Below are positions 1 through 6,796 of a stretch of DNA of 10,090 nucleotides, piece by piece. Numbering within the stretch: position 1 is the stretch's first letter; each line of letters opens with the position of its first letter. The notes under the pieces are model-generated. The model had not been told where the DNA came from. It did no database searches and saw only the letters and a program-made list of their open reading frames with translations. This DNA comes from Acidobacteriaceae bacterium (GTDB lineage Bacteria > Acidobacteriota > Terriglobia > Terriglobales > Acidobacteriaceae), in contig PLST01000446.1 in NCBI GenBank assembly GCA_003164255.1, positions 2,113 to 12,202 of the forward strand, in the 5' to 3' direction. The translations under genes and the position numbers were made by a program.

Positions 1-419
1 AGATCGAGAATCTCTTTCTGTTGTTGCGGTGTGCATTGCAGAAACGCGTTACCGTACCGGTCCGCGCATGTGGAGTCGAGCCAATTCAATCCGCCGCCCA
101 GCTTCAACTGATATTCCTGATTCTCGCTTGTCAGCAAATCGATGAACTCAGGAGCGCCGGCTTCGATTGCGCCACCCGACTCTGCGTCCGCGGGGAAGAT
201 CGTTTCGCACAGGAACTGCAAAGTGGCGTACTGATGCGGAGAAAAGAACTTCGCCGCATAGCCGCCGGTTTTATCGGCGCGCTCGGCTTGGATAACGCCG
301 TGAAGATAGGCGGCAGCCTCAAGCGGAATGGCCCGCAACACAGAGCTTGCCGCGGCCCCCAGGCTCAGCGACTTCAAAACGCATCTGCGCGAAACAACCC
401 CCTCTGCCCTCCCGCTCAC
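1..419 (-). CDS. Gluconate 2-dehydrogenase subunit 3-like protein (partial, C-terminus outside the window)
   Basis: The first 139 codons are visible; the gene continues past position 1. I chose the GTG at 419, which overlaps the preceding stop as GTGA (4 nt) and has an AAAGGAGAG-type ribosome-binding site upstream. The N-terminus carries SRRCVLKS at residues 10-17, a twin-arginine-like motif, followed by a small-residue stretch (SLGAAASSVL), as expected of a Tat signal. Residues 58-96 show the family pattern: an F-S-P-x-Q start, then CETIFPAD and EAGAPEFIDLL. Known family: small subunits (PF13618 type) pair with a GMC flavoprotein and can carry it through the Tat pathway. The overlap with the GMC gene supports translational coupling and a two-subunit periplasmic dehydrogenase. 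A cytochrome c subunit may lie beyond the left edge, which I cannot see. The odd point is Cys at the position after RR, where Asp or Glu is more usual; this is tolerable in Tat signals. Confidence 0.85.
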   Translation of the reverse strand, partial: MSGRAEGVVSRRCVLKSLSLGAAASSVLRAIPLEAAAYLHGVIQAERADKTGGYAAKFFSPHQYATLQFLCETIFPADAESGGAIEAGAPEFIDLLTSENQEYQLKLGGGLNWLDSTCADRYGNAFLQCTPQQQKEILD

Positions 420-2122
420 GAAAGCTCTCCTTTCCTGGCCTGTTCCAGCAGATACTCTGATGTCCTCCACGACAGCGCCATGATGGTCAACGTCGGATTC
501 TTGTCAGGGTTGCTGACAAACGGCGCAGCGTCGGCGACGAACAGGTTCTTCACATCATGTGCCTGGCAATGGCTGTTCAGTGCCGACCTCTTTGCATCGT
601 TGCCCATGCGCACCGTGCCCAACTCGTGAATGATTTCGCCGCCCACCGAGATGCTGTCGGAGTGCGTGCGCCTGTGAGAACCACCAACAACAGTTCCTCC
701 CGCTGCTTCCACGATGGAGCGGAACGTTTCCTGCATATGCCTGGCCATCCTGATCTCGTTCTCGCCCCACTGCCAGTGGAAGCGCAGTACCGGAATGCCC
801 CACCGGTCCACCACGTTGGGGTCGAGCTCGCAAAAGCTCTTTTCGTTTGGAATCATCTCGCCCCGTCCGGCGAACCCGATGTAGTTTCCATACGAGCTGC
901 GGCACCTCTGTTTCAGCGCCGCCCCATACCCCTCATGCTCCGCGCACACGCCGTCGAAGCCGCCCACGCCGGGCATGTTGCGCCCGCCGCCGAACTCGAT
1001 GTGATATCCGCGCAGGAAATCGTTCTTCTTTCCAAACAGCCACCAGGGCATATACATGTGCATCCCGCCCGCGCCGTCGTGGTTGTGCGGGGGAACCTTT
1101 TCCAATTGCGGGAAGTACCCGGCCAGGCCTGCACCGACCGAATCGGTGAGATAGCGGCCCACCACCCCCGAAGAGTTTGCCAGGCCGTTGGGAAAGCTTG
1201 GCGAACGCGAATTCAGCAAGAGGCGCGCCGACTCGCAGGCGCTGGCCGCCACAACAAAGGCTCTTGCGTACACCCGGCTTTCGCTGCGCGTGGTCTTGTC
1301 AATGTACGAAACCGCCTCTGCTTTTCCCGTCTTGCCGAGGACAATCTCGCGCGCCATGGCATTGGCGATCATGGTCAGCCGGCCGGTCGCCTGCGCCGGG
1401 GGAATCATCACCTGGCTGGAACTGAAGTTGGAGGCGGCGATGCACCCACGCCCGCATTGCGCACAGTAGTGGCATGCGGGCCGCCCGTTCAACGGTTGTG
1501 TCAAGATCGCCATGCGCGATGGGATGCAGGTGATCTTCAAGCTGTCGCAGGCCTTCTTGATCAGCGTTTCTGTGCAGCGCGGCCGCGGCGGCGGCTGGAA
1601 CACGCCGTCAGGAGCATTGGGGATATTCTCCTTCGTCCCGAAGACGCCGATATACGATTCAACCTTGTCGTAATAGGGCGCAAGCTCGGCGTAAGTGATC
1701 GGCCAGTCGTCTCCCATCCCGTCGATAGAACGGGCCCGGAAATCCGCCGGGCCAAAGCGCAGCGCGATGCGACCCCAATGGTTAGTCCGGCCGCCTTCGA
1801 TTCGCGACCGGAACCAGCGAAACGTCGATCCCGGCGCAGTCGTATATGGCTCGCCCTCGATCTCCCAGAACCCGTTGGGCGCCATAAACTCGGTGTTCAT
1901 CTCGTGGCGTGCTTTGCCTCCAACATCCGCGCCGCGATGGGCTAGCTCGTAAGGCCAAACATGCTCTTTGAAGTCCTTGTCAGGATTGAGCCGCGGGCCC
2001 GCCTCCAGCATCACCACGTTCAGCCCGCCCTCGGTAAGCACCTTGGCGGCAGTTCCGCCTCCTGCACCGGAGCCGATGATGCAGACGTCGTAGATTTTTC
2101 TGGGCGTATTCAATTGCAGCAT
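416..2122 (-). CDS. GMC-family FAD-dependent oxidoreductase (sugar/alcohol dehydrogenase large subunit)
   Basis: This 568-residue protein is a normal length for the family. Its start ATG at 2122 is preceded by GGAGAGAACGG. The FAD-binding motif CIIGSGAGGGTAA sits at residues 14-26, with the ribose-binding acidic residue at E40. GGRTNHWGRIALRF (110-123) is the GMC signature region. A cysteine cluster C217-x2-C220-x2-C223-x3-C227 lies in the middle and resembles the Fe-S-binding insertion of FAD glucose and glucoside-3-dehydrogenases. The C-terminal GMC domain ends with HELGTVRMG (H499) and NPTLTIMAL (N542 near its start), the likely catalytic His/Asn pair. There is no signal peptide or membrane segment, so export probably depends on the Tat-bearing subunit-3-like partner encoded immediately downstream with a 4-nt overlap. 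It probably oxidises a sugar or sugar derivative and passes electrons to a cytochrome or quinone. The exact substrate cannot be read from the sequence; gluconate 2-dehydrogenase, glucoside 3-dehydrogenase and related activities are all possible. Confidence 0.95.
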   Translation of the reverse strand: MLQLNTPRKIYDVCIIGSGAGGGTAAKVLTEGGLNVVMLEAGPRLNPDKDFKEHVWPYELAHRGADVGGKARHEMNTEFMAPNGFWEIEGEPYTTAPGSTFRWFRSRIEGGRTNHWGRIALRFGPADFRARSIDGMGDDWPITYAELAPYYDKVESYIGVFGTKENIPNAPDGVFQPPPRPRCTETLIKKACDSLKITCIPSRMAILTQPLNGRPACHYCAQCGRGCIAASNFSSSQVMIPPAQATGRLTMIANAMAREIVLGKTGKAEAVSYIDKTTRSESRVYARAFVVAASACESARLLLNSRSPSFPNGLANSSGVVGRYLTDSVGAGLAGYFPQLEKVPPHNHDGAGGMHMYMPWWLFGKKNDFLRGYHIEFGGGRNMPGVGGFDGVCAEHEGYGAALKQRCRSSYGNYIGFAGRGEMIPNEKSFCELDPNVVDRWGIPVLRFHWQWGENEIRMARHMQETFRSIVEAAGGTVVGGSHRRTHSDSISVGGEIIHELGTVRMGNDAKRSALNSHCQAHDVKNLFVADAAPFVSNPDKNPTLTIMALSWRTSEYLLEQARKGELS

Positions 2123-2206
2123 CCGTTCTCTCCAGCGATTCCGTGGTTGCGCGGGAATGTCAGGACCCTACCAGATCTTCCGCCAGCCACGACACACGCG
2201 TCCGCC

Positions 2207-2416
2207 TCACCCGGCTTTCAGGTAGGGCTCTAAAGTCATTTTCGGCAACGACTCAATATACCGGAATTTCCATTTTGCCTCTCGGCTGCCGAAGAATATC
2301 CAATAAGTGTCTCCGCTCGCAATCTCTTTTGCATTCGGTCCGACGCCAAAGCCCCAGGAGTCCCCGGCCGGGCCTCTCACGGTATTTCCATCGCGATTCA
2401 CCCAGCGGCGGTACAA
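2207..2416 (-). CDS. Short unrecognised reading frame, possibly a gene remnant
   Basis: A 69-codon frame lies 84 nt upstream of the GMC gene on the same strand. Its only candidate starts are TTG at 2416 and internal GTG codons, none with a clear ribosome-binding site. The frame stays open upstream to a TAG at 2452-2450, so it overlaps the leader of the divergent flotillin gene. The predicted protein is rich in aromatic and charged residues (WVNRDGNTV, WGFGVGPNAKEI, DTYWIFFGSREAKWKFRYIE) and looks protein-like, not like an antisense shadow. I do not recognise a family. It could be the 3' end of a gene whose front was lost, or a small gene at the head of the GMC operon. It has no Cys, signal peptide or membrane segment. 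Confidence 0.3.
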   Translation of the reverse strand: MYRRWVNRDGNTVRGPAGDSWGFGVGPNAKEIASGDTYWIFFGSREAKWKFRYIESLPKMTLEPYLKAG

Positions 2417-2451
2417 TTCAGGCGACTCAGTGCTGAAGAAGGAGTTGCTCT

Positions 2452-4482
2452 ATGTTTGAGGGTGCTGGCTTGCTTACGTCTTTTTTCATAGTCCTTGTGA
2501 TCTTTCTGGGGCTTGCCACCGTCTTCGCATCGTTCTACAGCATTGGCCCGACTCAGATCGGGCTGGTACGAAAGAGATTTGGCAAAAAGCTACCCGGCAA
2601 CAACCCCGTAGCCTTCGAAGGAGAAGCCGGTTATCAGGCCGAACTTTTGATGCCGGGCGTGCGCTTCAAATTCAAGCCGATGTTCACTGTCACCAAGCAC
2701 CCCTGGGTACAAGTGCCGGCAGGACAGATCGGCGTTGTGATCGCGCAAGTTGGCAAGCCCACGCCCATCGGCGCCAAGTCAGGCAGGTACGACGCAGCTT
2801 TCGGCAACTTTACCGACTTTCGAACATTCGTCGAAAAAGGCGGAGAGAAGGGCGTGCAAAGACCCGTTCTTTCTCCGGGTACGCTTGCGCCCATTCACCC
2901 CGTAGCCTTCCTGGTCATCACCAAGCCGCAGGTCTTCGGCGTGCCGGTGTCAGACGAGTACAGTTACCTCGCCCGCGTCAACAAGTTAAGCTTTCTGGCC
3001 TTCGGACTTGAAGAGTGGCAGCTCAATGTAACGCGCATTGCGCCCAAGCCAACCGGCGAAGGCGGCAAAGTCGTTGACATGATCGGAGTGGTGACCTCCC
3101 TGGACGGCGAACCCTTACCGGCCGGCGCCATCGCCAGCCGCCTGGGCGGATTCAAGGACGTCAGTGAAGTTGAAGACAAAGCCGGAATCACTGACTTCGA
3201 GCTGATGGCGTTGATCCTTGGCAGCAAAAACGATCAGCACAACAACTATCAGGATTTTCAGAAATTCCTTGAAGCCGGTGGAAAGATCGGCCTCCAGCAC
3301 GACCCTCTGCTCTACGGCGCGTACAACCTGAACCCATTCCTGGTGCGCGTGGAGCAGGTACCGATGCTGGTTGTGGAACAGGGGCAGGTTGCCGTGATCA
3401 AGGCTTACGTTGGACTGCCCACTCAGGACACATCGGGCGCAAACTTCAAGTTCGGCAGCCTGGTGCGCCCCGGCCACCAGGGCATCTGGCAGGAAGCCTT
3501 ACGAACCGGCAAGTATCCGATCAATCCCCGCATTTATGACGCTAAGCTCGTTCTCACGGCGATTCTCAAGCTCGATTGGGCAAAGGATGTAACAGGAGCT
3601 CATGGGCTTGATGCGCGCCTCGAGCCCATCATCGCTAAAAGCAACGAAGGCTTCGTGTTCAGCATCGACCTGCAGGTACTCATTCACGTTCCTGACACGA
3701 AAGCTCCACGCGTTATTTCTATGGTGGGCTCCATGGAAAACCTGGTGAACGAAGTTCTTCAAGCTGCCGTCGGAAACCTCTTTCGCGACAAAATCGGCGG
3801 CATGGAGGCGATTACCTTCATCCAGACGCGCCAGATGGTCCAGGAGCAGGCATTCAACTACATCCAGGGGAAACTCGCCGAGTACGAGATCGAGACGAGA
3901 GGCGTTTACATCCAGGATGTGGTTTACCCCGAGCAACTCGTGACTGTTCTCACCCAGCGCGAGGTAGCGCATCAGGAAGTGGAAACCTTCAAGATGCAGA
4001 GGCAGGCCCAGGACCAGCGCATCGAAACGGAAAAGGCTCGCGGCACTGCCGATATGCAGGTCGATCTTGCCAAGGCAAAGGTCGGAGTGGACATCCAGAC
4101 CAACAAGACCGAGGCCAGAATGAAAGAGGCCCAGGGCGAGGCCACTTACATCGAGCAAACCGGTACGGCAAAGGGAGCAGAAGTTCGGGCCGTTGGATTG
4201 GCAAACGCCGAGGCCTATCAGCGGCAGGTGGAAGCTCTGGGCAAGGGACCCACGGCTCTCGTAAATGCCATCAAGGCACTCGCAGTCGGCAACAGCGCCT
4301 TCGTGCCCAGGATTCTGGTCGTTGGCGGCGGGAACAATCAAGGGGTTCTTGAAAGCCTGGGAACGATGCTGATGGACAAGCTCGACACGAGTACTCAGTC
4401 CCCGGGCTCTGATAGCTCGGCGCCTGGAGGGTCTGAACCGCCAAGCTCTGCGAAGACCCACGCTTCGCCATCAAAGGTATGA
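2452..4482 (+). CDS. Flotillin-like SPFH-domain membrane protein
   Basis: The 676-residue product starts at an ATG with AAGAAGGAG about 7 nt upstream. Residues 8-28 form a single hydrophobic N-terminal membrane segment (SFFIVLVIFLGLA), followed by YSIGPTQIGLVRKRFG, as in SPFH proteins. The central region contains repeated modules with a G-x-Q/W-x4-L-x2-G-x(4-6)-P pattern at about residues 60-76, 134-150, 280-295 and 344-359. SPFH-like sequence continues to about 495 (VYIQDVVYPEQL). Residues 495-600 are an Ala/Glu/Gln/Lys-rich helical stretch likely to form a coiled coil, as in flotillins. GTAKGAEVRAVGLANAEAY (571-589) and FVPRILVVGGG (617-627) are typical of the C-terminal end, and a Ser/Pro-rich disordered tail follows from 645. 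Family members scaffold membrane microdomains and oligomerise; a client cannot be inferred here. The gene stands alone, divergent from the GMC operon. Confidence 0.9.
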   Translation: MFEGAGLLTSFFIVLVIFLGLATVFASFYSIGPTQIGLVRKRFGKKLPGNNPVAFEGEAGYQAELLMPGVRFKFKPMFTVTKHPWVQVPAGQIGVVIAQVGKPTPIGAKSGRYDAAFGNFTDFRTFVEKGGEKGVQRPVLSPGTLAPIHPVAFLVITKPQVFGVPVSDEYSYLARVNKLSFLAFGLEEWQLNVTRIAPKPTGEGGKVVDMIGVVTSLDGEPLPAGAIASRLGGFKDVSEVEDKAGITDFELMALILGSKNDQHNNYQDFQKFLEAGGKIGLQHDPLLYGAYNLNPFLVRVEQVPMLVVEQGQVAVIKAYVGLPTQDTSGANFKFGSLVRPGHQGIWQEALRTGKYPINPRIYDAKLVLTAILKLDWAKDVTGAHGLDARLEPIIAKSNEGFVFSIDLQVLIHVPDTKAPRVISMVGSMENLVNEVLQAAVGNLFRDKIGGMEAITFIQTRQMVQEQAFNYIQGKLAEYEIETRGVYIQDVVYPEQLVTVLTQREVAHQEVETFKMQRQAQDQRIETEKARGTADMQVDLAKAKVGVDIQTNKTEARMKEAQGEATYIEQTGTAKGAEVRAVGLANAEAYQRQVEALGKGPTALVNAIKALAVGNSAFVPRILVVGGGNNQGVLESLGTMLMDKLDTSTQSPGSDSSAPGGSEPPSSAKTHASPSKV

Positions 4483-4500
4483 AATAGTCGCTTTGATGGC
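4467..4500 (+). repeat. Inverted repeat across the flotillin stop codon
   Basis: A perfect 10-bp inverted repeat, GCCATCAAAG (4467-4476) and CTTTGATGGC (4491-4500), encloses a 14-nt loop that contains the TGA stop at 4480-4482. No T-tract follows, so intrinsic termination is doubtful. It may stabilise the 3' end of the mRNA or slow termination of translation. Confidence 0.4.
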
Positions 4501-4547
4501 AAATCGCAACGAACCCGACGGCTCGATGAATCTTGGCCCTTTATTAC

Positions 4548-4580
4548 AGGCGGATGACCGCCTCCTCCAATGCCGTTTTT
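4548..4580 (+). terminator. Weak candidate terminator after the flotillin gene
   Basis: AGGCGG (4548-4553) and CCGCCT (4558-4563) form a perfect 6-bp GC-rich stem with loop ATGA. A T5 run follows at 4576-4580. The 12-nt gap between stem and T-run is long for an intrinsic terminator, so this is only a candidate. It lies 66 nt after the stop codon. Confidence 0.3.
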
Positions 4581-4784
4581 AGGTTGGGGAAGCGTCGGCA
4601 ACCGTTCAGGTTCATCCTCATTCTTTGACACAACGGCGTTTTGTCGGGAGTAATAAACCCTCTCGCAGGTAAATCTTCTTCAATGAGTGCATCTGAGTTC
4701 TATTTGTCACCAGCTGTCCGCCCGCCAACCTCCTGTTAGCCAATAATCCACATACGATTCGAACGGGGCATGAATGCACATAGT

Positions 4785-4790
4785 TATAAT
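4785..4790 (+). promoter_or_regulatory. Candidate -10 box of the NmrA-like gene
   Basis: A perfect TATAAT lies 84 nt before the ATG at 4875. The nearest -35-like hexamer, TTCGAA at 4758-4763, is 21 nt away, which is longer than ideal, and there is no TG extension. The consensus match and its position between two plus-strand genes are the only support. Confidence 0.35.
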
Positions 4791-4874
4791 CTTGCCTGCA
4801 CTGAAACGTGAACGCCAAAATCCCCTGGGAATGCAAACACAAATGGAGCACAACGTCCGCAATGGAGGAGAGTC

Positions 4875-5843
4875 ATGCCTGATAGAAAGGTGATCGCAGT
4901 GTTAGGAGCGACCGGCGCGCAGGGCGGCGGTTTGGTTCGGGCGATTCTTAACGACCCGAATGGCGGCTTCGCCGCACGGGTGCTGACCAGGGATGTGAAC
5001 GGTGTAAAAGCGCAGGAGTTCGCAAGGCTGGGTGCTGAAGTCGTGGCCGCGGACGTGGACGACCCCGAGAGTCTGAAGAAGGCATTCGAGGGCGCATACG
5101 GAGCCTATTGCGTTACGTTCTTCTGGGCGCACTTCTCGCCGGAAAAGGAGATGGCGGAAGCAAAAGCGATGGCGGAGGCAGCGAAGGCTGCAGGCCTTCG
5201 GCACGTGATCTGGTCCACTCTGGAGGATACGCGAATGTGGATACCTCTGAGCGATAACCGCATGCCCACCCTCCAGGGCAATTACAAGGTCCCGCACTTT
5301 GACGCTAAGGGTGAATCCAACCACTTTTTCACGGACGAAGGAGTTCCGACGACGTTCCTTCTGACGTCTTTCTATTGGGACAACTTCATTTACTTCGGCA
5401 TGGGGCCGAAGAAGGGGCCGGATGGTAAGTTGGCCATCACGTTCCCAATGGACGACAAAAAACTGCCGGGCATTGCCGCCGAGGACATTGGCAGATGCGC
5501 TTATGGCATATTCAAGAAAGGCGATGAACTCATTGGCAAGACAGTAGCTATCTCCGGTGAGAATCTCACTGGCGCGCAAATGGCCGCTGCTTTTAGCGAA
5601 GTGCTCGGCAGCGAAGTCCGTTACCAGAGCGTACCTCCCGAGGTGTATCGCGGGTTTGGTTTCCCGGGCGCCGATGATTTAGGCAACATGTTTCAGTTCA
5701 AGCGCGATTTCGAAGAGTATTTTTCGGGCAGACGCAGCCCCGAGTTTAGCCGGAGCTTGAACCCTTCATTGCAAAGCTTCAAGACGTGGCTCACCTCAAA
5801 CAAGAACGCCTTTCCGCTTGAAGACACTGGAGCCAACTCCTAG
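4875..5843 (+). CDS. NmrA/HSCARG-like NAD(P)-binding family protein
   Basis: The 322-residue protein begins at an ATG with ATGGAGGAGAG just upstream, a strong ribosome-binding site. The N-terminal Rossmann motif VLGATGAQGGGLVRAIL (9-25) is the G-x-x-G-x-x-G dinucleotide-binding loop of the atypical short-chain dehydrogenase group. LTRD (37-40) is the region that contacts the NADP phosphate. VDDPESLKKAFEGAYGAYCV (61-80) and the FFWAHF segment (82-87) are characteristic of NmrA-like proteins, as is FLLTSFYWDNFIY (161-173). The Tyr-x3-Lys catalytic pair of classical short-chain dehydrogenases is not evident at its usual place (an NYKVPHFDAKGES segment is present instead). A redox-sensing or NAD(P)H-binding regulatory role is therefore as likely as enzyme activity. 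The protein is cytosolic, with no signal or membrane segment. The gene has its own promoter candidate and terminator, so it is probably monocistronic. Confidence 0.92.
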   Translation: MPDRKVIAVLGATGAQGGGLVRAILNDPNGGFAARVLTRDVNGVKAQEFARLGAEVVAADVDDPESLKKAFEGAYGAYCVTFFWAHFSPEKEMAEAKAMAEAAKAAGLRHVIWSTLEDTRMWIPLSDNRMPTLQGNYKVPHFDAKGESNHFFTDEGVPTTFLLTSFYWDNFIYFGMGPKKGPDGKLAITFPMDDKKLPGIAAEDIGRCAYGIFKKGDELIGKTVAISGENLTGAQMAAAFSEVLGSEVRYQSVPPEVYRGFGFPGADDLGNMFQFKRDFEEYFSGRRSPEFSRSLNPSLQSFKTWLTSNKNAFPLEDTGANS

Positions 5844-5880
5844 CGAGAAGCAACGCTAACTCAACCATTCATGGAAACGA

Positions 5881-5917
5881 CAAAGGTCCTGGGCTTCAAA
5901 AAGCCCCAGGACCTTTG
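5881..5917 (+). terminator. Hairpin terminator after the NmrA-like gene
   Basis: CAAAGGTCCTGGGCTT (5881-5896) and AAGCCCCAGGACCTTTG (5901-5917) pair along their whole length with one unpaired C on the right arm, closed by a CAAA loop. It lies 37 nt after the TAG stop. The T-tract after it is poor (CCTTTCG), so it may depend on stem strength, but its position and length make a terminator the best reading. A smaller hairpin, GAGCAAA (5956-5962) with TTTGCTC (5974-5980), follows. Confidence 0.75.
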
Positions 5918-6433
5918 CCTTTCGCGTTCAGAGGAAAGAAGCTCACGCTTCAGTTGAGCAAATCGTAGCACGCTTTGCTCCCCGCCAACAGTGAGATGGG
6001 CAAAAGATCTCGACGGCACTTTTGACCGGATAAACAACAATCAGAATCGCCTAAAGCCGCAGGAGGATGGGTAGACCATTGATAGAGACGATTTTGAAAA
6101 TAGAAGCCCTTGTCTTGTTGCCCATAATAAATAACTTAGATCTTGTCGGGAGGGTTGCTCGGTTAGCTCGCGGCATCTCTGAACCCGGATTGACAGCGGC
6201 AAATGCGATCAAATGCTCATACTGGCCTTTCCATGAACCTGATGAACATCAACAATAGGAAGATCAAGATTTCAGTTCACCCGGAGTTTTGGCCAAAGCC
6301 GGTCGTCCACGGCGCAGAACGCGAGCAGGGACAAGCCTGAGAGACTGCGCGGGGTCATTTCGGATTGCGAAGGAAACACTACTGGCTTGCCGGAGTGAAA
6401 CGCCTGATGGGCCGTTGCCCGGCCGCTCGTTTT
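5918..6433. other. Non-coding or decayed stretch left of the integrase remnant
   Basis: About 500 nt carry no gene I can support. A 63-codon plus frame at 6067 has AGGAGG directly abutting its ATG with no spacer, and it matches no family I know. The minus frame that continues from the integrase remnant stays open to 6272, but it no longer resembles an integrase. This is probably the remaining interior of a decayed integrative element, or chromosome joined to it by deletion. Confidence 0.5.
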
Positions 6434-6610
6434 CAGACGCGGGTACTGGCCCAAGGCCATGAGCTTTTCCTTGCCTTCAAACTTCTATGCCTAGCGCCAC
6501 AACTTGCCACCAGATGGCGTAACCGAGAGAAACAAGCTCTTGCTGTCGCCTAATCGGTAGGCTTTTTCGGCAGACCGAGACTTGCGAACTTCTAAATCGG
6601 TGAGTGGCAT
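6434..6610 (-). pseudogene. Truncated P4-like tyrosine integrase, N-terminal part, with two in-frame TAG codons
   Basis: From an ATG at 6610 with GGAGGG about 5 nt upstream, the minus strand reads MPLTDLEVRKSRSAEKAYRL, then an SKSLFLSVTPSGGKLWR segment ending at residue 39. A stop, an Ala codon and another stop follow, and then KFEGKEKLMALGQYPRL resumes in the same frame. This is the DUF4102-type N-terminal arm-binding domain of P4/CP4-like phage integrases. The TAG codons at 6493-6491 and 6487-6485 sit where the family usually has Trp and Tyr (LWRWKYRFEGKEKL pattern), so they look like point mutations. After about residue 59 the homology stops abruptly. The core-binding and catalytic domains (R-H-R-Y) are absent from the window. 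The gene is dead; its start lies about 190 nt from the tRNA 3'-end fragment, the normal layout for such elements. Confidence 0.85.
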
Positions 6611-6620
6611 TTGTGCCCTC

Positions 6621-6683
6621 CAAATACCCCTTTCGGCAAAATACTCCCCTGGATAAAAACGAATTGCCCCCCAAAATACCCCC
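6621..6683 (-). repeat. Three spaced direct repeats upstream of the integrase start
   Basis: On the plus strand the copies are CAAATACCCC (6621-6630), CAAAATACTCCCC (6637-6649) and CAAAATACCCCC (6672-6683). On the minus strand they read GGGG(A)GTATTTTG-like and lie between the att fragment and the integrase start codon. In tRNA-targeted elements this is where arm-type integrase sites and excisionase or autoregulatory sites occur; that assignment is inference. Confidence 0.5.
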
Positions 6684-6729
6684 GGAGTCGGTGGCTTGCA
6701 CAGTACGCCCATGAAAGTAGAAAAACAAT

Positions 6730-6751
6730 AACCCTAGCATTTGCTAGGGTT
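6730..6751 (-). terminator. Perfect hairpin between the att fragment and the integrase
   Basis: AACCCTAGC (6730-6738) and GCTAGGGTT (6743-6751) form a perfect 9-bp stem with an ATTT loop. Reading leftwards on the minus strand, it is followed by ATTGTTTTTC, a usable T-rich tail. It would stop transcripts coming from the tRNA-Ser direction. This fits an element that restores the tRNA 3' end together with a terminator. Confidence 0.55.
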
Positions 6752-6760
6752 TAATTGATT

Positions 6761-6790
6761 TCCTTGGATGTCTTGGGATGTCCTTGGAAG
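6761..6790. repeat. Three imperfect 10-bp tandem repeats beside the att core
   Basis: TCCTTGGATG, TCTTGGGATG and TCCTTGGAAG follow each other without gaps, just 6 nt from the tRNA-derived segment. The helical-turn period and the position next to the core suggest integrase or host-factor binding sites. This is seen in sequence; the function is inferred. Confidence 0.5.
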
Positions 6791-6796
6791 GGTTGC

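Larger units (their letters stand above)
4483..4874. other. 392-nt intergenic region between the flotillin and NmrA-like genes
   Basis: No coding frame here looks real on either strand. It holds half of the stop-codon inverted repeat, a small GC hairpin at 4548-4563 followed by TTTTT at 4576-4580, and a perfect TATAAT at 4785-4790. The rest shows no recognisable RNA gene or repeat. Confidence 0.6.

Noticed and set aside
557..1945. A 462-codon plus-strand frame opposite the GMC gene
   Set aside because: The composition is Arg/His/Pro/Ala-rich antisense shadow with no recognisable motif; the minus-strand GMC gene explains the region fully.
3499..4461. A 320-codon minus-strand frame opposite the flotillin gene
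   Set aside because: It is the antisense of a strongly coding flotillin region, with Leu/His/Arg-rich shadow composition and no domain.
4902..5579. A 225-codon minus-strand frame opposite the NmrA-like gene
   Set aside because: Antisense shadow; the plus frame shows clear Rossmann and NmrA motifs.
6067..6258. A 63-codon plus frame preceded by AGGAGG
   Set aside because: The purine-rich site abuts the ATG with no spacer, which is poor for initiation. The protein matches no family I recognise and lies in a decayed region.
6621..6790. A small CRISPR array
   Set aside because: The repeats are 10-13 nt, either gapless or spaced irregularly by 6 to about 22 nt, and vary in sequence; they fit integrase-region repeats better.
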